A stretch of DNA of 64,000 nucleotides, taken from the NCBI GenBank assembly GCA_030159075.1, contig BROG01000477.1, forward strand, positions 124,001-188,000, in the 5' to 3' direction. This DNA comes from Atrina japonica. Taxonomy: Eukaryota; Mollusca; Bivalvia; Pterioida; Pinnidae. Both the position numbers and the translations under genes were made by a program. This document shows, one piece after another, positions 24,975 to 36,146 of this stretch. Positions within the stretch are counted from its first letter, which is position 1; each line of letters starts with the position of its first letter. The notes under the pieces are model-generated. The model was not told the origin of the DNA and made no database searches. It worked only from the letters and a program-made list of their open reading frames with translations.

Positions 24975-26273
24975 ACAAGAGGCCAAAGGGGTCTTATGTC
25001 GCTCACCTGGCAAAAACATTGCAGAAAACATAAAAAAATTGTAAAAGATAAAATCGCTAATAAACATGAAAAAGGAAAGCTCATTGGACATGAGTGTAAT
25101 GTATTTTACTGACAATTTACCGAAAAGCAACCAAAAGCATGGTGGTGATCACTGAACAATAGGGAAAAACAGCGCAAAACATGAAAATATCCACTTAAAA
25201 GGGGAAATAACTCCCATAAGGGTCAACCTGATTCTTGTCGACTTTTTCGTAGATCTTTGCGTACTGAACATTTTGCTTCTTTCTCTTTCTAACTATTATT
25301 CTTTTCAAGATAATAGGACAAAACTGTCAAAAACATGAGAAATCCACTAAAAGGGGAAATAACTCCCAAAAGGGGTAACCTGATAATTTCGGCTCTCATG
25401 ACTTTTTTGTAGATCTTTGAGTGCTGAGAATTTTCTCTTCTTTCACTTTTACTTTACCTATTATACTTTTCAAGATAATAAAAAAACATCCAAAACATGA
25501 AAAATCCACTTAAAAGGGAAAAAACTCCCATTAGGGACAACCCGACAATTTTGGCCCTGTTTGACATTTTTGTAGATCTTTGCGTGCCGAACATTTTTGC
25601 TTCTTTACTTTTACTCTACCTATTATACTTTCAAAGAGAATGCTAGAGAACATCCAAAAAACATAAAAAATTCACAAAAGGGGATTTAACTCACATAAGG
25701 GGCAACCTGACAATTTCGGCCCTATTGACTTTTTTGTAGATCTTTGCATGCCGAACATTTTTGCTTTTTTCAATATTACTCTACCTATTATACTTTTCAA
25801 GATAATAGGACAAAAATATCAAAAAAACATGAAAATTCAACTTACAAGGTGAAATAACTCCCATTAGGGGCAACCTAACAATTTTGGCCCTATTGACTTT
25901 CTTGTAGATCTTTGCATTCTGAACATGTTTGTTTCCTTCACTTTTACTCTAGCTATTATACTTTTCAATATAATTTCAAAAAACATCCAAAAACATGAAA
26001 AATTCACAAAAAGAGGATTTAACTCACACAAGGGTCGACCGGACAATCTCCACCAAAATGAAATATTTGTAGATTTTTGCAAGCCGCTCATTTTAAGTGT
26101 AACGGTTTTTTCTCTAGCTTTGATAATTTTGGTGATACATGTACTAAATCAAACATTCGTTCTATATTTAGCCATGGCAGCTATGTTTGGTCCTAACCCG
26201 TTTTCATCCACAAACCTTATGCAGCTTTACATTGTTAAACATTGCTCACTTGGACCTTCGGGCCAGGTGAGCT
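24975..26273 (+). mobile_element. 1.3-kb ACAAGAGG...GGTGAGCT element with 8-bp target duplication
   Basis: Flanked by AATAACAG at 24967-24974 and 26274-26281, inside a sequence whose uninterrupted form is seen at 9637-10000. The ends carry inverted GCTCACCTGGC / GCCAGGTGAGC segments close to the termini. The body is an array of ~152-168-bp core repeats followed by the 'tttatgcagcttta' block. No protein is encoded. An 8-bp duplication is typical of hAT-type transposition; the tandem-core layout recalls bivalve pearl-type elements. The superfamily is therefore open. Confidence 0.75.
25180..26060. repeat. ~152-168-bp core tandem repeats (6 units)
   Basis: GGGGAAATAACTCCC-like starts at 25201, 25353, 25515, 25680, 25848 and 26013. 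Units differ by single bases and short indels. Same unit as 16880-17400. Confidence 0.9.
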
Positions 26274-26599
26274 AATAACAGCTATACACGGGCATGAAAA
26301 CATTATATTCCTATATATTTTGTGAAAATACGATCAGGTTCAGTGCGGTATTCATATACAAATAGTATTGTCGAGTTAATCAATTGCAAATGAAAAGTGA
26401 CAAACTTTGGTTTCTCAAGCAATTTTCATAAAATGAATTCAAGAATTTTTATGCCTATGTATACCTCTTTTTTGTTATTGTATACAAATCTAAGTAGTAA
26501 AAAAAGAAAAGAATTTTTTTGACAAAATCACAGTTAATGCCCCTTTGAGTGGCTACTAGCTCGCAGATGAAGTAAAGATCTATCTCGATGAATGTTTTG

Positions 26600-26735
26600 A
26601 CTATGACCTGTTTTACACCACACTCAACAATTTTTCAGTTATATAAGCGCCGGTCAGTTTTTATTGGTGGAGGAGAGAACCAGATTACCGGGAAGAGAAC
26701 ACCGGCCTTACGCAAGTAAACTGGCAATTTTTTTC
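26600..26735 (-). mobile_element. SINE body fragment
   Basis: 'cacactcaacaattttt', 'ggaagagaacaccggcctta' and 'cgcaagtaaactggca' match the body of the complete SINE at 53945-54166. The tRNA-like head is missing. Confidence 0.7.
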
Positions 26736-27017
26736 TCACAATAATGATGAATGTAGTACGTAGCCTATATTTTGCGTTTTGGGGCTCCTATGGTTGCTAT
26801 GACCTCCATTTATTGCTATTACATGTACTACTATAAACATGATACGTTACATAGAATTATCATGATCGTAAATTTATTCAGTTGCTCTGTGGTACACTTA
26901 ACTGAAACGGCGACCTCTCAGACCATTACTCCGAGTCATGTGATCGTGCGATTTTACGATAAGAATATGACGTGATGTGTTAAAGCAATATGTATATACA
27001 CAAAATTTACGTTGAAC

Positions 27018-27690
27018 AAGATCAGAGATATAACAACGACGTTTTGTCAATTAATAATGACAATTTTCATACATATGTCAATGCGATATATCCCAGCGAA
27101 CTAGAAATTAGAGATACAACAGAATCAAGCACACACGCTTCATACTTAGACATTTTACTTAATATAAACACAGACGGGAAACGCTCTAAGACAAATATGA
27201 TTTCGGCTTTCACATCGTAAATTTTCCACATATAAGTAGTATTATCCCTCAGTCACCCGCATATCAAGTTTATATTTCACAAATGATCCGATATGCCAGG
27301 GCGTGTACAACATATGAAGATTTCATATACAGAGGTAAACTACTCACTGAAAAATTATTGACACAGGGATATCGAAAACGCGTTTAATGTCAACGTTCCG
27401 CAAATTTTACGGTCGTTATTATAGTCTTGTTTGCGATCACTCTGTTTCACTGAGTGAAATGTTGAGATGCCTTTTCGTTCGCGGTTGTTGAGACGTCTGT
27501 ACCAATTGTGACGAGGATACACTCCTCACGTATTTCATTTGACTTGACTGTGGACTCACGGTGGGTGTGTCTGGTCGACAGGGGATGCTTACTCCTCCAT
27601 GGCACCTGATCCCACCTCTTGGTTTGTCCATTTTTACCGGATTTGTATCTATGTCCTGGACATTCTTTGGATTTATACTTTGGTATCTGA
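27018..27690 (+). pseudogene. Penelope-like RT fragment plus 3' tail
   Basis: Starts in the middle of motif C: the sequence corresponding to YIDD reads YNND here, so the catalytic box is altered. It continues with the same thumb-like region as the 17.7-18.7 kb copy (NNDNFHTYVNAIYP, ARACTTYEDFIYRGKLL), with frame breaks near 27180 and 27375. The shared 3' tail follows to TTTATACTTTGGTATCTGAG at ~27690. It is 5'-truncated. Confidence 0.8.
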
Positions 27691-27805
27691 GATTTTTTAT
27701 ATAAGCAAGAGTGATTAGGGACTAAAAAGGAATCAGACTCCGAAATCCGAGATTGTTGGTCAACAAGCATCTTATGTATACATATGTACAGTATGTATCT
27801 TTTAC

Positions 27806-27806
<1 letters not shown>

Positions 27807-27878
<72 letters not shown>
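27807..27878. repeat. (CA)n microsatellite
   Basis: Uninterrupted CA dinucleotides, 36 repeats. Confidence 0.95.
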
Positions 27879-27880
<2 letters not shown>

Positions 27881-28204
27881 GGACTAACTCGCTCATACAT
27901 TGTACATTGTATATGTAGCATCTCAGGAGTATAGGTGACAAACACTGTAAATTCCCGGACCCTTGGTAGTTTTATAGGCGGCAGATATAATCTGTGTCCG
28001 AGTTACGACAGGAATCCGACACAACTTGCTTAAATTTCGACAGGGGATCCAACACTCAACCCGCATTACCCGGTTGCTGTCATGTTGTAAATTTCGAATT
28101 TCCAGTGGATGTAAAAATACAAAATTCAACTCGACACTGCGACAATCTGATCCCTCTTCGCCCCGTTTTCTGTTATGTTGCATAGAGGATCTAACGAAAC
28201 CCAT

Positions 28205-28370
28205 TATGAGGCTTCTTCTATAGCCAGACTTCTCCCCGGCGATCCTACTTTAGAGTAAGCCTTCCCCCTAAGGAAGAAGGCTAACCGGCTCTAGATTCAG
28301 TTCGCCCCGTGTAATTTTGAGTGAGACTTCCCCCTACTCTAGAGTGAGCCCCCCTCCCCTATAAAAGTAT
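28205..28370. repeat. GAGTGAGACTTC-type palindromic repeat, short copy
   Basis: Contains GAGTGAGACTTCCCCC, TCTAGAGTGAGCCC and 'ctatagccagacttctcc', motifs that recur many times, on both strands, at 31488-31742. Confidence 0.6.
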
Positions 28371-28379
28371 TGCTCTACA

Positions 28380-29690
28380 TTCAGCAACCTAAACTGATCT
28401 AGACTATCTTAAAGACACTAGTCTAGTTGTTGAGCATTTCGATCCGGAAATAGGTATAAATGCAAACTTTATGTCAAAAGAAGCAGAATGTTTAGTAATA
28501 CAATATATCAAAAAAATCCGTTCGGTACAATTTTGTATGATTTTGTATGGAAATGTACACAAATATAGGCATTTTGAGTAGTCAATCATCTCATCTAATA
28601 TAAATATGAAGACGAACTTACATAGAATGATGACTATATTAAATGATAGTAATATTTTGTTGATTAATAATAACTAATTAATAATTAATAACTAATAATT
28701 ATATCGTTTTTTTATATTAAGTAAAGCCTAGATTAAGGTATTCATTGTAAATTTAGTAACACCTATTCTAACTGAAAGTTAAAACGAACTAAATTGATGA
28801 TAATGATAAATAATCTGAACTCACTTTGTGTAAAGGTTGCAATATTTACTCTATCAATTTTGTTAAACTTTATTAATTTTGGTAGTCAATGGTAAACATT
28901 CCTCTTGCCAGTCTCCAAAGGCAATTACATATTTCAGTCAATATGATTGTGACAAGAGTAAATTTTGATTTTTGATTTTGCCGCATTTTGTACATTTACA
29001 CTTACAAAATTTAGTTGATTCTCTGGCATCAGAACATCATTTGTGTGTCTCCAACCCAATTGTGTTGCAGGTAATTGTTTGTAAGCTTCAGTGAATGCAT
29101 AACTTGCATGTGAACGCACAAATTGAGAAATGCAGTTCTGGTTGAAGCTTTTTTGGATCAGTTGTTATTTTGCTTGTCGAAACCATCTGTAAATCTTTTG
29201 AAACCGTTGACTGTTCCTAGAATAATGTTCTTTATAAAGCAACGTATTATCGGATACAAGCTTTTCCGATGTGTTTAACTATTGCATCAGCATTGCTCAT
29301 CAAGAGGGATACCTCTTGCAATGTTTTAGTCTTATCTTGAAAAGACTGGTACGTCCCAATACATTGGTAGTGCATGAATGGATAAACAGGGGATGAGATA
29401 ATACTACTTTATTGGCTTTGCTACTTAGCACCAGACTTCCCTGCAAATGTAAACCTCAACTTGATCTGTTTGTGAACGGACGTGTATTTCTTGTTTTGTT
29501 TCCAGTAGCACACCAAGAGAACACGTTCATCTGCTACTGTACTTATTTCTCTTTCTTCTCTTGTAAAACGAACGGCATATTTCTGGCCTCAACATCTTTC
29601 AAAATTGGCTTTACTTGAAAGGGCCATTTGGTTTAAAAAAAATAGTCAGTTTATAAACCTGTCTAGTTAAATAAATTGGAGATATAAAAA
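28380..29690. other. Stretch without a recognised gene
   Basis: AT-rich, includes an AATAATTAATAACTAAT patch near 28670-28700. The open frames at 28404-28589, 28934-29119 and 29412-29618 have no recognisable family, no paired splice sites that I can place, and are not called. Confidence 0.35.
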
Positions 29691-30000
29691 ATCTAAGATA
29701 CCAAAGTATAAATCTAAAGGATTTCCAGAGGTCCGTGTTTCTCCATTTTTTTACCAGATCTTTATCTATATCCTGGACATGAGGTGCCATGGAGGAGTAA
29801 TCATCCCCTGTTGACCAGCCACATCCATCGTGAGTCCACAGTCAAATCCCAATGAAATACGTGAGGAACGAATCCTCGTCACAATTGGTACAGACGTCTC
29901 AACAACCGCCATCAAACAGGCAATTCAACATTTCACTTAGAGAAACAGAGAAATCGCAAACAAGACTATTATACCGACCGTAAAATTTGCGGAGCGTTGA
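29691..30000 (-). mobile_element. Penelope-like 3' tail with an internal inversion
   Basis: On the minus strand it holds the RT tail (FYGRYN...) and 3' module. About 29724-29779 (the block from 'ccagaggtccgtgttt' to 'tcctggac') runs in the opposite direction to the rest, compared with the copies at 17500-17760 and 31924-32085. Confidence 0.7.
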
Positions 30001-30554
30001 CAAATCCAACAGACTAGTGCATGTTATATCTCATCTGCTTTTTATTAATATATGGAGCGGTTGCAATTCTACGGTACCCTTTTCAATAAGATAAAAGTAA
30101 AAAAGTCAAGAAATATCCTTCTTGATGATTACCGATGTAACAATTGAACAAACCGGAAAAGGTGATATTTGGTAATTTATTGTTTTATATGTAGGCAAAG
30201 AGCATGATTCGTTGTTCATCTACAGTATTAAAAGTGCATACAGTTGGTTTCAACAAGCTACAATTGATTCAGAAAAAAAATCACCTACAGAAAGAGTTGC
30301 TTTTTTGTACTGTTTGCGAGTTCACTTGCAATTAATACTTTGGTTCAAGCCCATAAACAATTATCTGGATGTGAACCATTTGGGTTGAATACTGCTTAAT
30401 AATGGAAGCTAGTTTTAAGGGACCTGGATGCAATACCAGAGAGCGTACTAAAATTTGTAGGGTACGTTTCAAGATCTGTTCAAGAAATCAATGCGACAAT
30501 AACAGCTGCTCTTATCTCTATTTCACCAAAACCTACATACATACTTTGTGAATC
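30001..30554. other. Stretch without a recognised gene
   Basis: Nothing recognised. The last ~50 bases are a decayed first unit of the 111-bp satellite. Confidence 0.35.
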
Positions 30555-31340
30555 ATTTATAAAAAATCTTCCTAAAAAGTCTAAAAATTGAGATTCAATG
30601 TAAAACCGTTTCTTTGCATTTTATGCAATGGCTGCAAACAATAATGTTAATCCGACGTCGAATTTACCTTGTAAAAATCTCCCAGAAAAGTTTAAAAGTT
30701 GGGATTCAATGGAAAAACGTTTCTTTTTTTATGCAATGGCTGCAAACAATAATGTTAATCCGACGTCGAATTTACCTTGTAAAAATTCTCCCAGAAAAGT
30801 TTAAAAGTTGGGATTCAATGGAAAAACGTTCGTTTGCATTTTATGCAATGGCTGCAAACAATAATGTTAATCCGACGTCGAATTTACCTTGTAAAATTCT
30901 CCCAGAAAAGTTTAAAAGTTGGGATTCAATGGAAAAACGTTTCTTTGCATTTTATGCAATGGCTGCAAACAATAATGTTAATCCGACGTCGAATTTACCT
31001 TGTAAAATTCTCCCAGAAAAGTTTAAAAGTTGGGATTCAATGGAAAAACGTTTCTTTGCATTTTATGCAATGGCTGCAAACAATGATGTTAATCCGACGT
31101 CGAATTTACCTTGTAAAATTCTCCCAGAAAAGTTTAAAAGTTGGTATTCAATGGAAAAACGTTTCTCTGCATTTTATGCAATGGCTGCAAACAATAATAT
31201 TAATCCGACGTCGAATTTACCTTGTAAAATTCTCCCAGAAAAGTTTAAAAGTTGGGATTCAATGGAAAAACGTTTCCTTGTATTTTATGCAATGACTGCA
31301 AACAAATAGTGTTTATCCTACGTCGAATTTATCTTGTATA
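30555..31340. repeat. 111-bp satellite, about seven units
   Basis: GCAATGGCTGCAAACAATAATG starts at 30625, 30733, 30845, 30956, 31067, 31178 and 31289 (last variant). Units are nearly identical in the middle of the array. Since 111 = 37 codons, one frame is open for 231 codons (unit peptide begins FYAMAANNNVNPTSNLPCK) and a second frame for 153. The few differences between units change the amino acid (N/D, V/I, D/Y), with no sign of synonymous-only change, so I read this as satellite DNA, not a gene. Confidence 0.85.
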
Positions 31341-31487
31341 TATTGCCAACATTTTGAATTTGTGATATTATGGATTTAAACTCTCAGTACGACCCAATAT
31401 ATTCAATATAACGAGGTCAGTGGCATAAAAAGGTTAGCATACCTAATTAGGTGGGATCACACGATTAATTGACACCAATAAATAAAA

Positions 31488-31742
31488 TAAGACTCACTCT
31501 AGAGAAGGACCGCCGGTGGAAGTCTGGCTATAGGGGAAGCCTCACTCTATAACTAGTTGTAGAGTGAGACTTCTCCAAGGGGTGGTCCTTCTCTGGAGTG
31601 AGACATCCCCAGGGGAGGTCTCACTCTAAGTGAGACTTCTCCTGGGGAAGTGTCATTCTAGAGCAGGACCGCCCCTATGAGAAATCTCACTCTGGGGTAG
31701 GACCGCCGGGCAGAAGTCTGGCTATCGGGGAAGCATCACTCT
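31488..31742. repeat. Clustered palindromic repeats, GAGTGAGACTTCTCC family
   Basis: GAGTGAGAC and its complement (TCTCACTC / GACTCACTC) alternate at least eight times, with linked blocks GGTCCTTCTC / AGAAGGACC and GGGGAAGC / TCCCC. Adjacent copies can pair into several hairpins. A short related copy is at 28205-28370. Confidence 0.75.
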
Positions 31743-31923
31743 TTACACCAGGTCACATGTTATTGACCTCTCGATGGTATGTCATGTTCGATCAATGAAA
31801 ATGCAACTTACGCGATTTTGAAAGTTTATCGAATGGCAAACAGATGCAAGTCATATTGCAAAGAAATCGTCAATCTGACGAATTCATTTGGAGTATCGTT
31901 GGTGATTCGATCCTATCCAAGGT

Positions 31924-32085
31924 TATGGACGGACGGCGGGTGTGACCGGTCGACAGGGGATTCTTACTCCTCCATGGCACCTGATCCCACCTCTTGGTTT
32001 CCAGAGGTCCGTGTTTGTCCATTTTTACCGGATTTGTATCTATGTCCTGGAAATTCTATTGATTTATACTTTGGTATCTGAATTT
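31924..32085 (+). mobile_element. Penelope-like 3' tail fragment
   Basis: GTGTGACCGGTCGACAGGGG through TTTATACTTTGGTATCTGA, matching the 3' ends at 17500-17640 (complement) and 27560-27690. No RT sequence is left. Confidence 0.8.
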
Positions 32086-32894
32086 TTTTACATTCTGTGT
32101 GTACAGTGTTTAATCAAAGTACTGAAAGTACAAAAATGGGTTGTTATTTTGACAAATTAACCCTTGGGTTCAAACGAAACTACTCCAATTCAGAAAAAAA
32201 AATTTCTGAAAGAAAGACAGGGTAAAATGATAGTATAGATACATTGCCATATATGCATAAGACAGTTAAGTAAGGCCTACCACTTCTTTAAACATTTCAA
32301 TTTCTCATCACAATTAGCATGTACATACAATAATAAACCAAACAACAGTAAAATGTATCAGCGTTACAGAAGTTCTAATGTCTTTACTTGATATGATAAA
32401 CCAAACATAACCTAAAAGTACAAAAATTTTACAATTTATCTTTGATAAATTTGAACTTAACATTTTGGGCAATAAATATATCATTCTTTAGACAATGTCA
32501 CATTTAAGAAAATACAAAATACAAAATCTTAATTATCAGAAGCCTAACTTACCAAAGAAAAAAAATACAATAAAGTACTGTAGTATAGGTTTAACTGGCA
32601 ATTTCCTAGTTGCAGACGAACTTTGTTTACGAAAGTTGAAAGTGAAACTGGTATGTGGTATACGTGTGTAAAAATATATCCTTCTTGTTTACACGCAAAA
32701 TGTCACCCCACTGGCATTTGTTTCTTATAGAGAGATAGCAAACTTGTCCATTTATATTCATATGCAAACTCTTCCATTTCCAACGTCTTCGATGTTTTTG
32801 TTTATCACTTTTGTTGTATTACAATGTCCATCACGCTGGAAAGTTCTGGCATCCATGACGGTATAGCTTGAAGTTAAAATGCTTACGATATTTT

Positions 32895-32960
32895 GCCGGA
32901 TTTGTATCTGTGTCCTAGACATCCTAAAGATTTATACTTCGGTATCTGAGATGTTTTATA
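32895..32960 (+). mobile_element. Very short Penelope-like 3' end
   Basis: 'gccggatttgtatctgtgtc' to TTTATACTTCGGTATCTGAG matches the last ~60 bases of the other tails. Confidence 0.65.
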
Positions 32961-34039
32961 TTACGACTGGTTGAATTGATATCAGGAACCAATGAAATTG
33001 CGTCTTACAGTTTTCATATTTTAGCACATTGTAAAAATAAGAACATGCTTTAAAAGAAATGAAAATGCATACTTTTTATTTTTTAAATGGGTTTTAGGGA
33101 TAAAAAAAGTAGATTTCAGCATTACATGTGACAGATAATGTCTAAAACAATAGTGACAACAGCTTTCAAATAATGTTTACTGAAAAAGACTACATTTAAA
33201 GTATAAAATGATGTCCATTTTAATCCGTTTCTTCTAAGTAGCTCTTCTGCAATATGGTGGAAGGATACAACGTTGATAATTTTCTATTTACTGATACCAG
33301 AATCTAAATTTAGCTCTGCCGAGAATCCGTATTACATAGTTGTATTTGAAAAGATAGGACTCGAATAAGTAGAATTATGTTGTATTTGTATCAAAAGATT
33401 ATTCAAACTTTCATTTTCACCAAAATATTTTGCTCTTCTGTAAAAATTCAATTCAATCATCGATTTGAATCAAGGATGGTTGATATCATAGGACCTATAT
33501 CATTGACAAGAGACACGTATTTATAGTTTCCTGCATTCAAATGCGTATGCGGAAGTCGAAATGTGTAGGATATTACCGGAAACCGCCGTGATCGTTTAAT
33601 CATGACTAGAATGTTTAAACTTTAATAAAGATCTATTAGACCGAATTTTAGAAATGCAGTTTGATATACTATGGAGGATTATTTCTGCCAACGTGTGGTA
33701 GAAAATATTTTGGGGTTTTTTATACTGGCTTACCTTTTTAGACGTTGACAGGGATTGTTGAGGAGTGCAAAGACCGACAACTCTGTGTAAGAGATTGACC
33801 CTAACCCTGACTCGGATAATCGCTGTTCCTGAATTTGTGCGTTCGGCAATAGGATAAGAAACATGCGTCATCCGATTGGGACTTTGTTATAATACCAGAA
33901 CTCCATATATCATGTAATTCTAAAGGAACATTCACTACGCCAGTATAAGCTAAAGTCCATTTAGAGTTTATGATTTGATTTAACTTTATTTATCCGACAT
34001 CGTACAATCAATGTTTGAATCTGAATTTTTAAATAGTGT
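32961..34039. other. Stretch without a recognised gene
   Basis: AT-rich with no clear coding frame. A minus-strand open frame at 33596-33871 has no recognisable domain. Confidence 0.35.
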
Positions 34040-34250
34040 TAAAAACAGTTTACGCCACACTAAACAGTTTTTCAGTTAAATGGTGGAGATCAAAGAGAAT
34101 CTGTCTACAATGTACCCGGGAAGAAATCACCGGCCTTCCGCAAGTAAATTGGCAAACATTTTCACAAAAATCAGCTTAGGCATCATCTTTCCAAGTCAAG
34201 ATTTTCTGATACACGCCGTTCCTCTTACATGTATGAGCTACCCGCGCTGA
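34040..34250 (-). mobile_element. Diverged SINE copy
   Basis: 'gccacactaaacagtttttcag', 'gtacccgggaagaaatcacc' and 'ggccttccgcaagtaaa' match the SINE body at 53945-54166. The head region is poorly conserved (only 'cgcgctgac'). Confidence 0.65.
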
Positions 34251-34402
34251 CAAAAAAAAAAAAAAAAAAACATACAAAAAAACAAAACAAAATTAAACCA
34301 AACAAAAAAAAAACAAAAAAAAGTAACACACAAAAACCAAAAAAAAAAAAAAAAAAAAAAACATACAAAAAAACAAAACAAACAAAAACCAAAAGTCAAA
34401 AA
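34251..34402. repeat. A-rich low-complexity tract
   Basis: Two near-copies of A(n)CATACAAAAAAACAAAAC separated by ~80 bases. The K-rich and F-rich peptides on the two strands are artefacts. Confidence 0.85.
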
Positions 34403-34589
34403 AGAGAGAGAGATCAAGAGCCTTCTTTGATCAAAGCGCGATGCTCTCACCACAATCAAGGTATATTAACATGCATTGCTGGCAGTGCCATCGTTTAGGG
34501 GCAAAATGAAGTTAAAATAAATTGCATCATTTCATTGAATGACATAATTATGTATTGTCACAATGGTGCCTTCGTTCACTGTAACATTT

Positions 34590-34812
34590 TGTTGTATTGT
34601 CGTTTAACGTCCCACTCAAGAATCTTTCACTCATATGGAGACGTCACCAAATGCCGGTGAAGGGCTTCAAATTTTGGCCTATGCTCGGCACTTACGGCCA
34701 TTAAGCAGTGAGGGTTCTTTAACGTTCCGATACCTACAGTGATACCTGACCTAGGTTTTTACTTTCTCATCCGAAGGACAGGAAAAGCCAGCCGCTTGCG
34801 AATCGAGCACTG
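34590..34812. repeat. Dispersed repeat (copy 1): CGTTTAACGTCCCACTCAAG
   Basis: About 220 bp matched by 50641-50880 on the same strand, at roughly 80% identity by eye (AATCTTTCACT, GGAGACGTCACCAAATG, GTGAAGGGCTTC, TTTGGCCTATGC, GAGGGTTC). It is SINE-sized; a weak B-box-like GAGTACGAGTCC (complement) sits near the right end of copy 2. Function unknown. Confidence 0.75.
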
Positions 34813-35164
34813 TGAAACAAGAGTTGTATGCTCTTTAAATGTTAATGGGTAATTTCAGGTTTATTTTGCATAGGGGTCTATTTGATAAAAAAGCGTACAT
34901 TATGAATTTTTCATATTTTATGACAGTTGAAATGTGTCAAAACTTCATTGATGCTTGACCACAAGGTCTTGCGTCGTTATATGTTTTCGGTGATATGTCG
35001 AATTCGACGATTTCATTACATCTCCGTTAACATTGGATCATTCGGAAGCTAAGGGACCTTAGTCTCCAATGATTTATAAAAGAGAATACTCTTGGTGAAC
35101 CGAAGAAATCGAAGCGTTAGACTGTTTCACTAGAGGCTTCAAAAGTGTCCAATAAAATGGAGAA

Positions 35165-35245
35165 GTCAGAAAAATGTGTGGTCGGAAATTAATATTGTGT
35201 TGTCTCTTTAAGCGAGGTGGTACGTCTTTAGGCGAGGTTCCAATG
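35165..35245. mobile_element. Right-end fragment of the 7.3-kb MITE family
   Basis: GTGGTC..., TTTAAGCGAGGTGGTACG and TAGGCGAGGTTCCA resemble the right half and CAGTGGAACC terminus of the element at 7284-7459. Confidence 0.55.
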
Positions 35246-35400
35246 CATAGGCGTCGGAAGCAAATTGAAAGTGGGGGGGGGGGCTAAACCAACTTAAAAC
35301 ACACACACGCCAGAAGTGTGGGGGGGGCTAAACCAACTTAAAACACACACACGACAGAAACGTCTTGGGGGCTAAGCCCCAATTTTCAACACCTATGCCT
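35246..35400. mobile_element. Small element with GCATAGG ends and a 54-bp internal duplication
   Basis: GCATAGGCGTCGGAAG...AAATTG...GGGG on the left and CCCC(A)AATTTTCAACACCTATGCC on the right are inverted. Inside, GTGGGGGGGGCTAAACCAAC plus 'ttaaaacacacacacg(c/a)cag' occurs twice. Another G-run follows at 35417-35427. Confidence 0.6.
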
Positions 35401-35589
35401 ATCTTTGCAAAAAAGTGGGGGGGGGTCAAATATGTTAGTATTTGGAGATAAAAAACGAAAAATTGTTGAATTAAAACACATAGAAGTATAGTTTTATTGT
35501 ATTTCACAACTTTCCACGTTTTTTTTATTTTTTGTCGTACGACAAAAATTCGTTTGCAAGCCCGCCCATATTCATATGTGACCTGTATT

Positions 35590-35601
35590 TGCGCATGCGC
35601 A
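35590..35601. promoter_or_regulatory. NRF-1-type palindrome upstream of a start codon
   Basis: TGCGCATGCGCA is a perfect match to the NRF-1 binding palindrome, which clusters at CpG promoters of animal genes. It lies 25 bases upstream of the ATG at 35626. Confidence 0.6.
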
Positions 35602-35625
35602 TTTCCATTGTTGATAGTGAAAAGC

Positions 35626-35784
35626 ATGGCGTCCAAAGCAAAAACAAATCGTGGCCGACCTGTTAAATTGACAGATTCAGCTAGAAAAAGAAAAAAAGAA
35701 GTTCTGGCGAAATACAACAAGACCAAGATAAATATTGGAAAGGATAAGCCTCAAGGACCGTCTAAATGTAGGATCTCAAAATAA
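35626..35784 (+). CDS. Candidate gene start: basic AT-hook-like N-terminus
   Basis: ATG at 35626 sits in a good context (AAGCATGGCG) 25 bases after a perfect NRF-1 palindrome. The 52-codon frame starts MASKAKTNRGRPVKLTDSAR: it has an AT-hook core (RGRP, residues 9-12) followed by a basic helix-like stretch (ARKRKKEVLAKYNKTKINIG). The RGRP...ARK...INIG pattern resembles the N-termini of a family of invertebrate nuclear proteins that I have seen but cannot name. The frame ends at TAA 35784. GTAGG at ~35769 could be a splice donor, in which case the stop is intronic and this is exon 1. I see no following exon; the region downstream is taken over by a mobile element. It may be a gene fragment. 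Confidence 0.5.
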   Translation: MASKAKTNRGRPVKLTDSARKRKKEVLAKYNKTKINIGKDKPQGPSKCRISK

Positions 35785-36146
35785 ATCAACACGTGCTTAC
35801 CTCAGCATCCATTGATTGATATCGATACGATCTAGCCATCTAGTCATTGCGTGTGCTTCTGGGATTGTTTCTGTGCATAATTAATGAGTTTGATTCTTAC
35901 AGAGATAACAAATCAGCATTTATCCGTTAATTACGCTAATTATACAAAAAAGTGTCGACGTGGAAGATCATTATTCAGTCATATCTTCGATATTTCCGCA
36001 AAATTGCCGACTAAAAAAAATAACCATTTTCGTAGATACTATGTCTTTAATACATTGTAAAAAGATAAGAAGAATGAAAAAGCACACGGTACTAATTGTT
36101 AGTTACAGCACTGAACTTAAAAAATAATTTTGATGCATTGTTTAAC

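Larger units (their letters stand above)
24891..26546. mobile_element. Inverted-repeat element (copy 2), interrupted
   Basis: Ends AAAGGGGCATTAGCTGTG and its complement (CAGTTAATGCCCCTTT). The outer parts match copy 1 at 9637-10000. The central 24975-26273 segment is a later insertion flanked by AATAACAG on both sides. Confidence 0.85.

Noticed and set aside
27447..27941. 164-codon minus-strand frame with a Cys-Val run
   Set aside because: It joins the (CA)n microsatellite to the antisense of a retroelement 3' tail.
34229..34498. Lys-rich and Phe-rich open frames
   Set aside because: Translations of an A-rich low-complexity tract.
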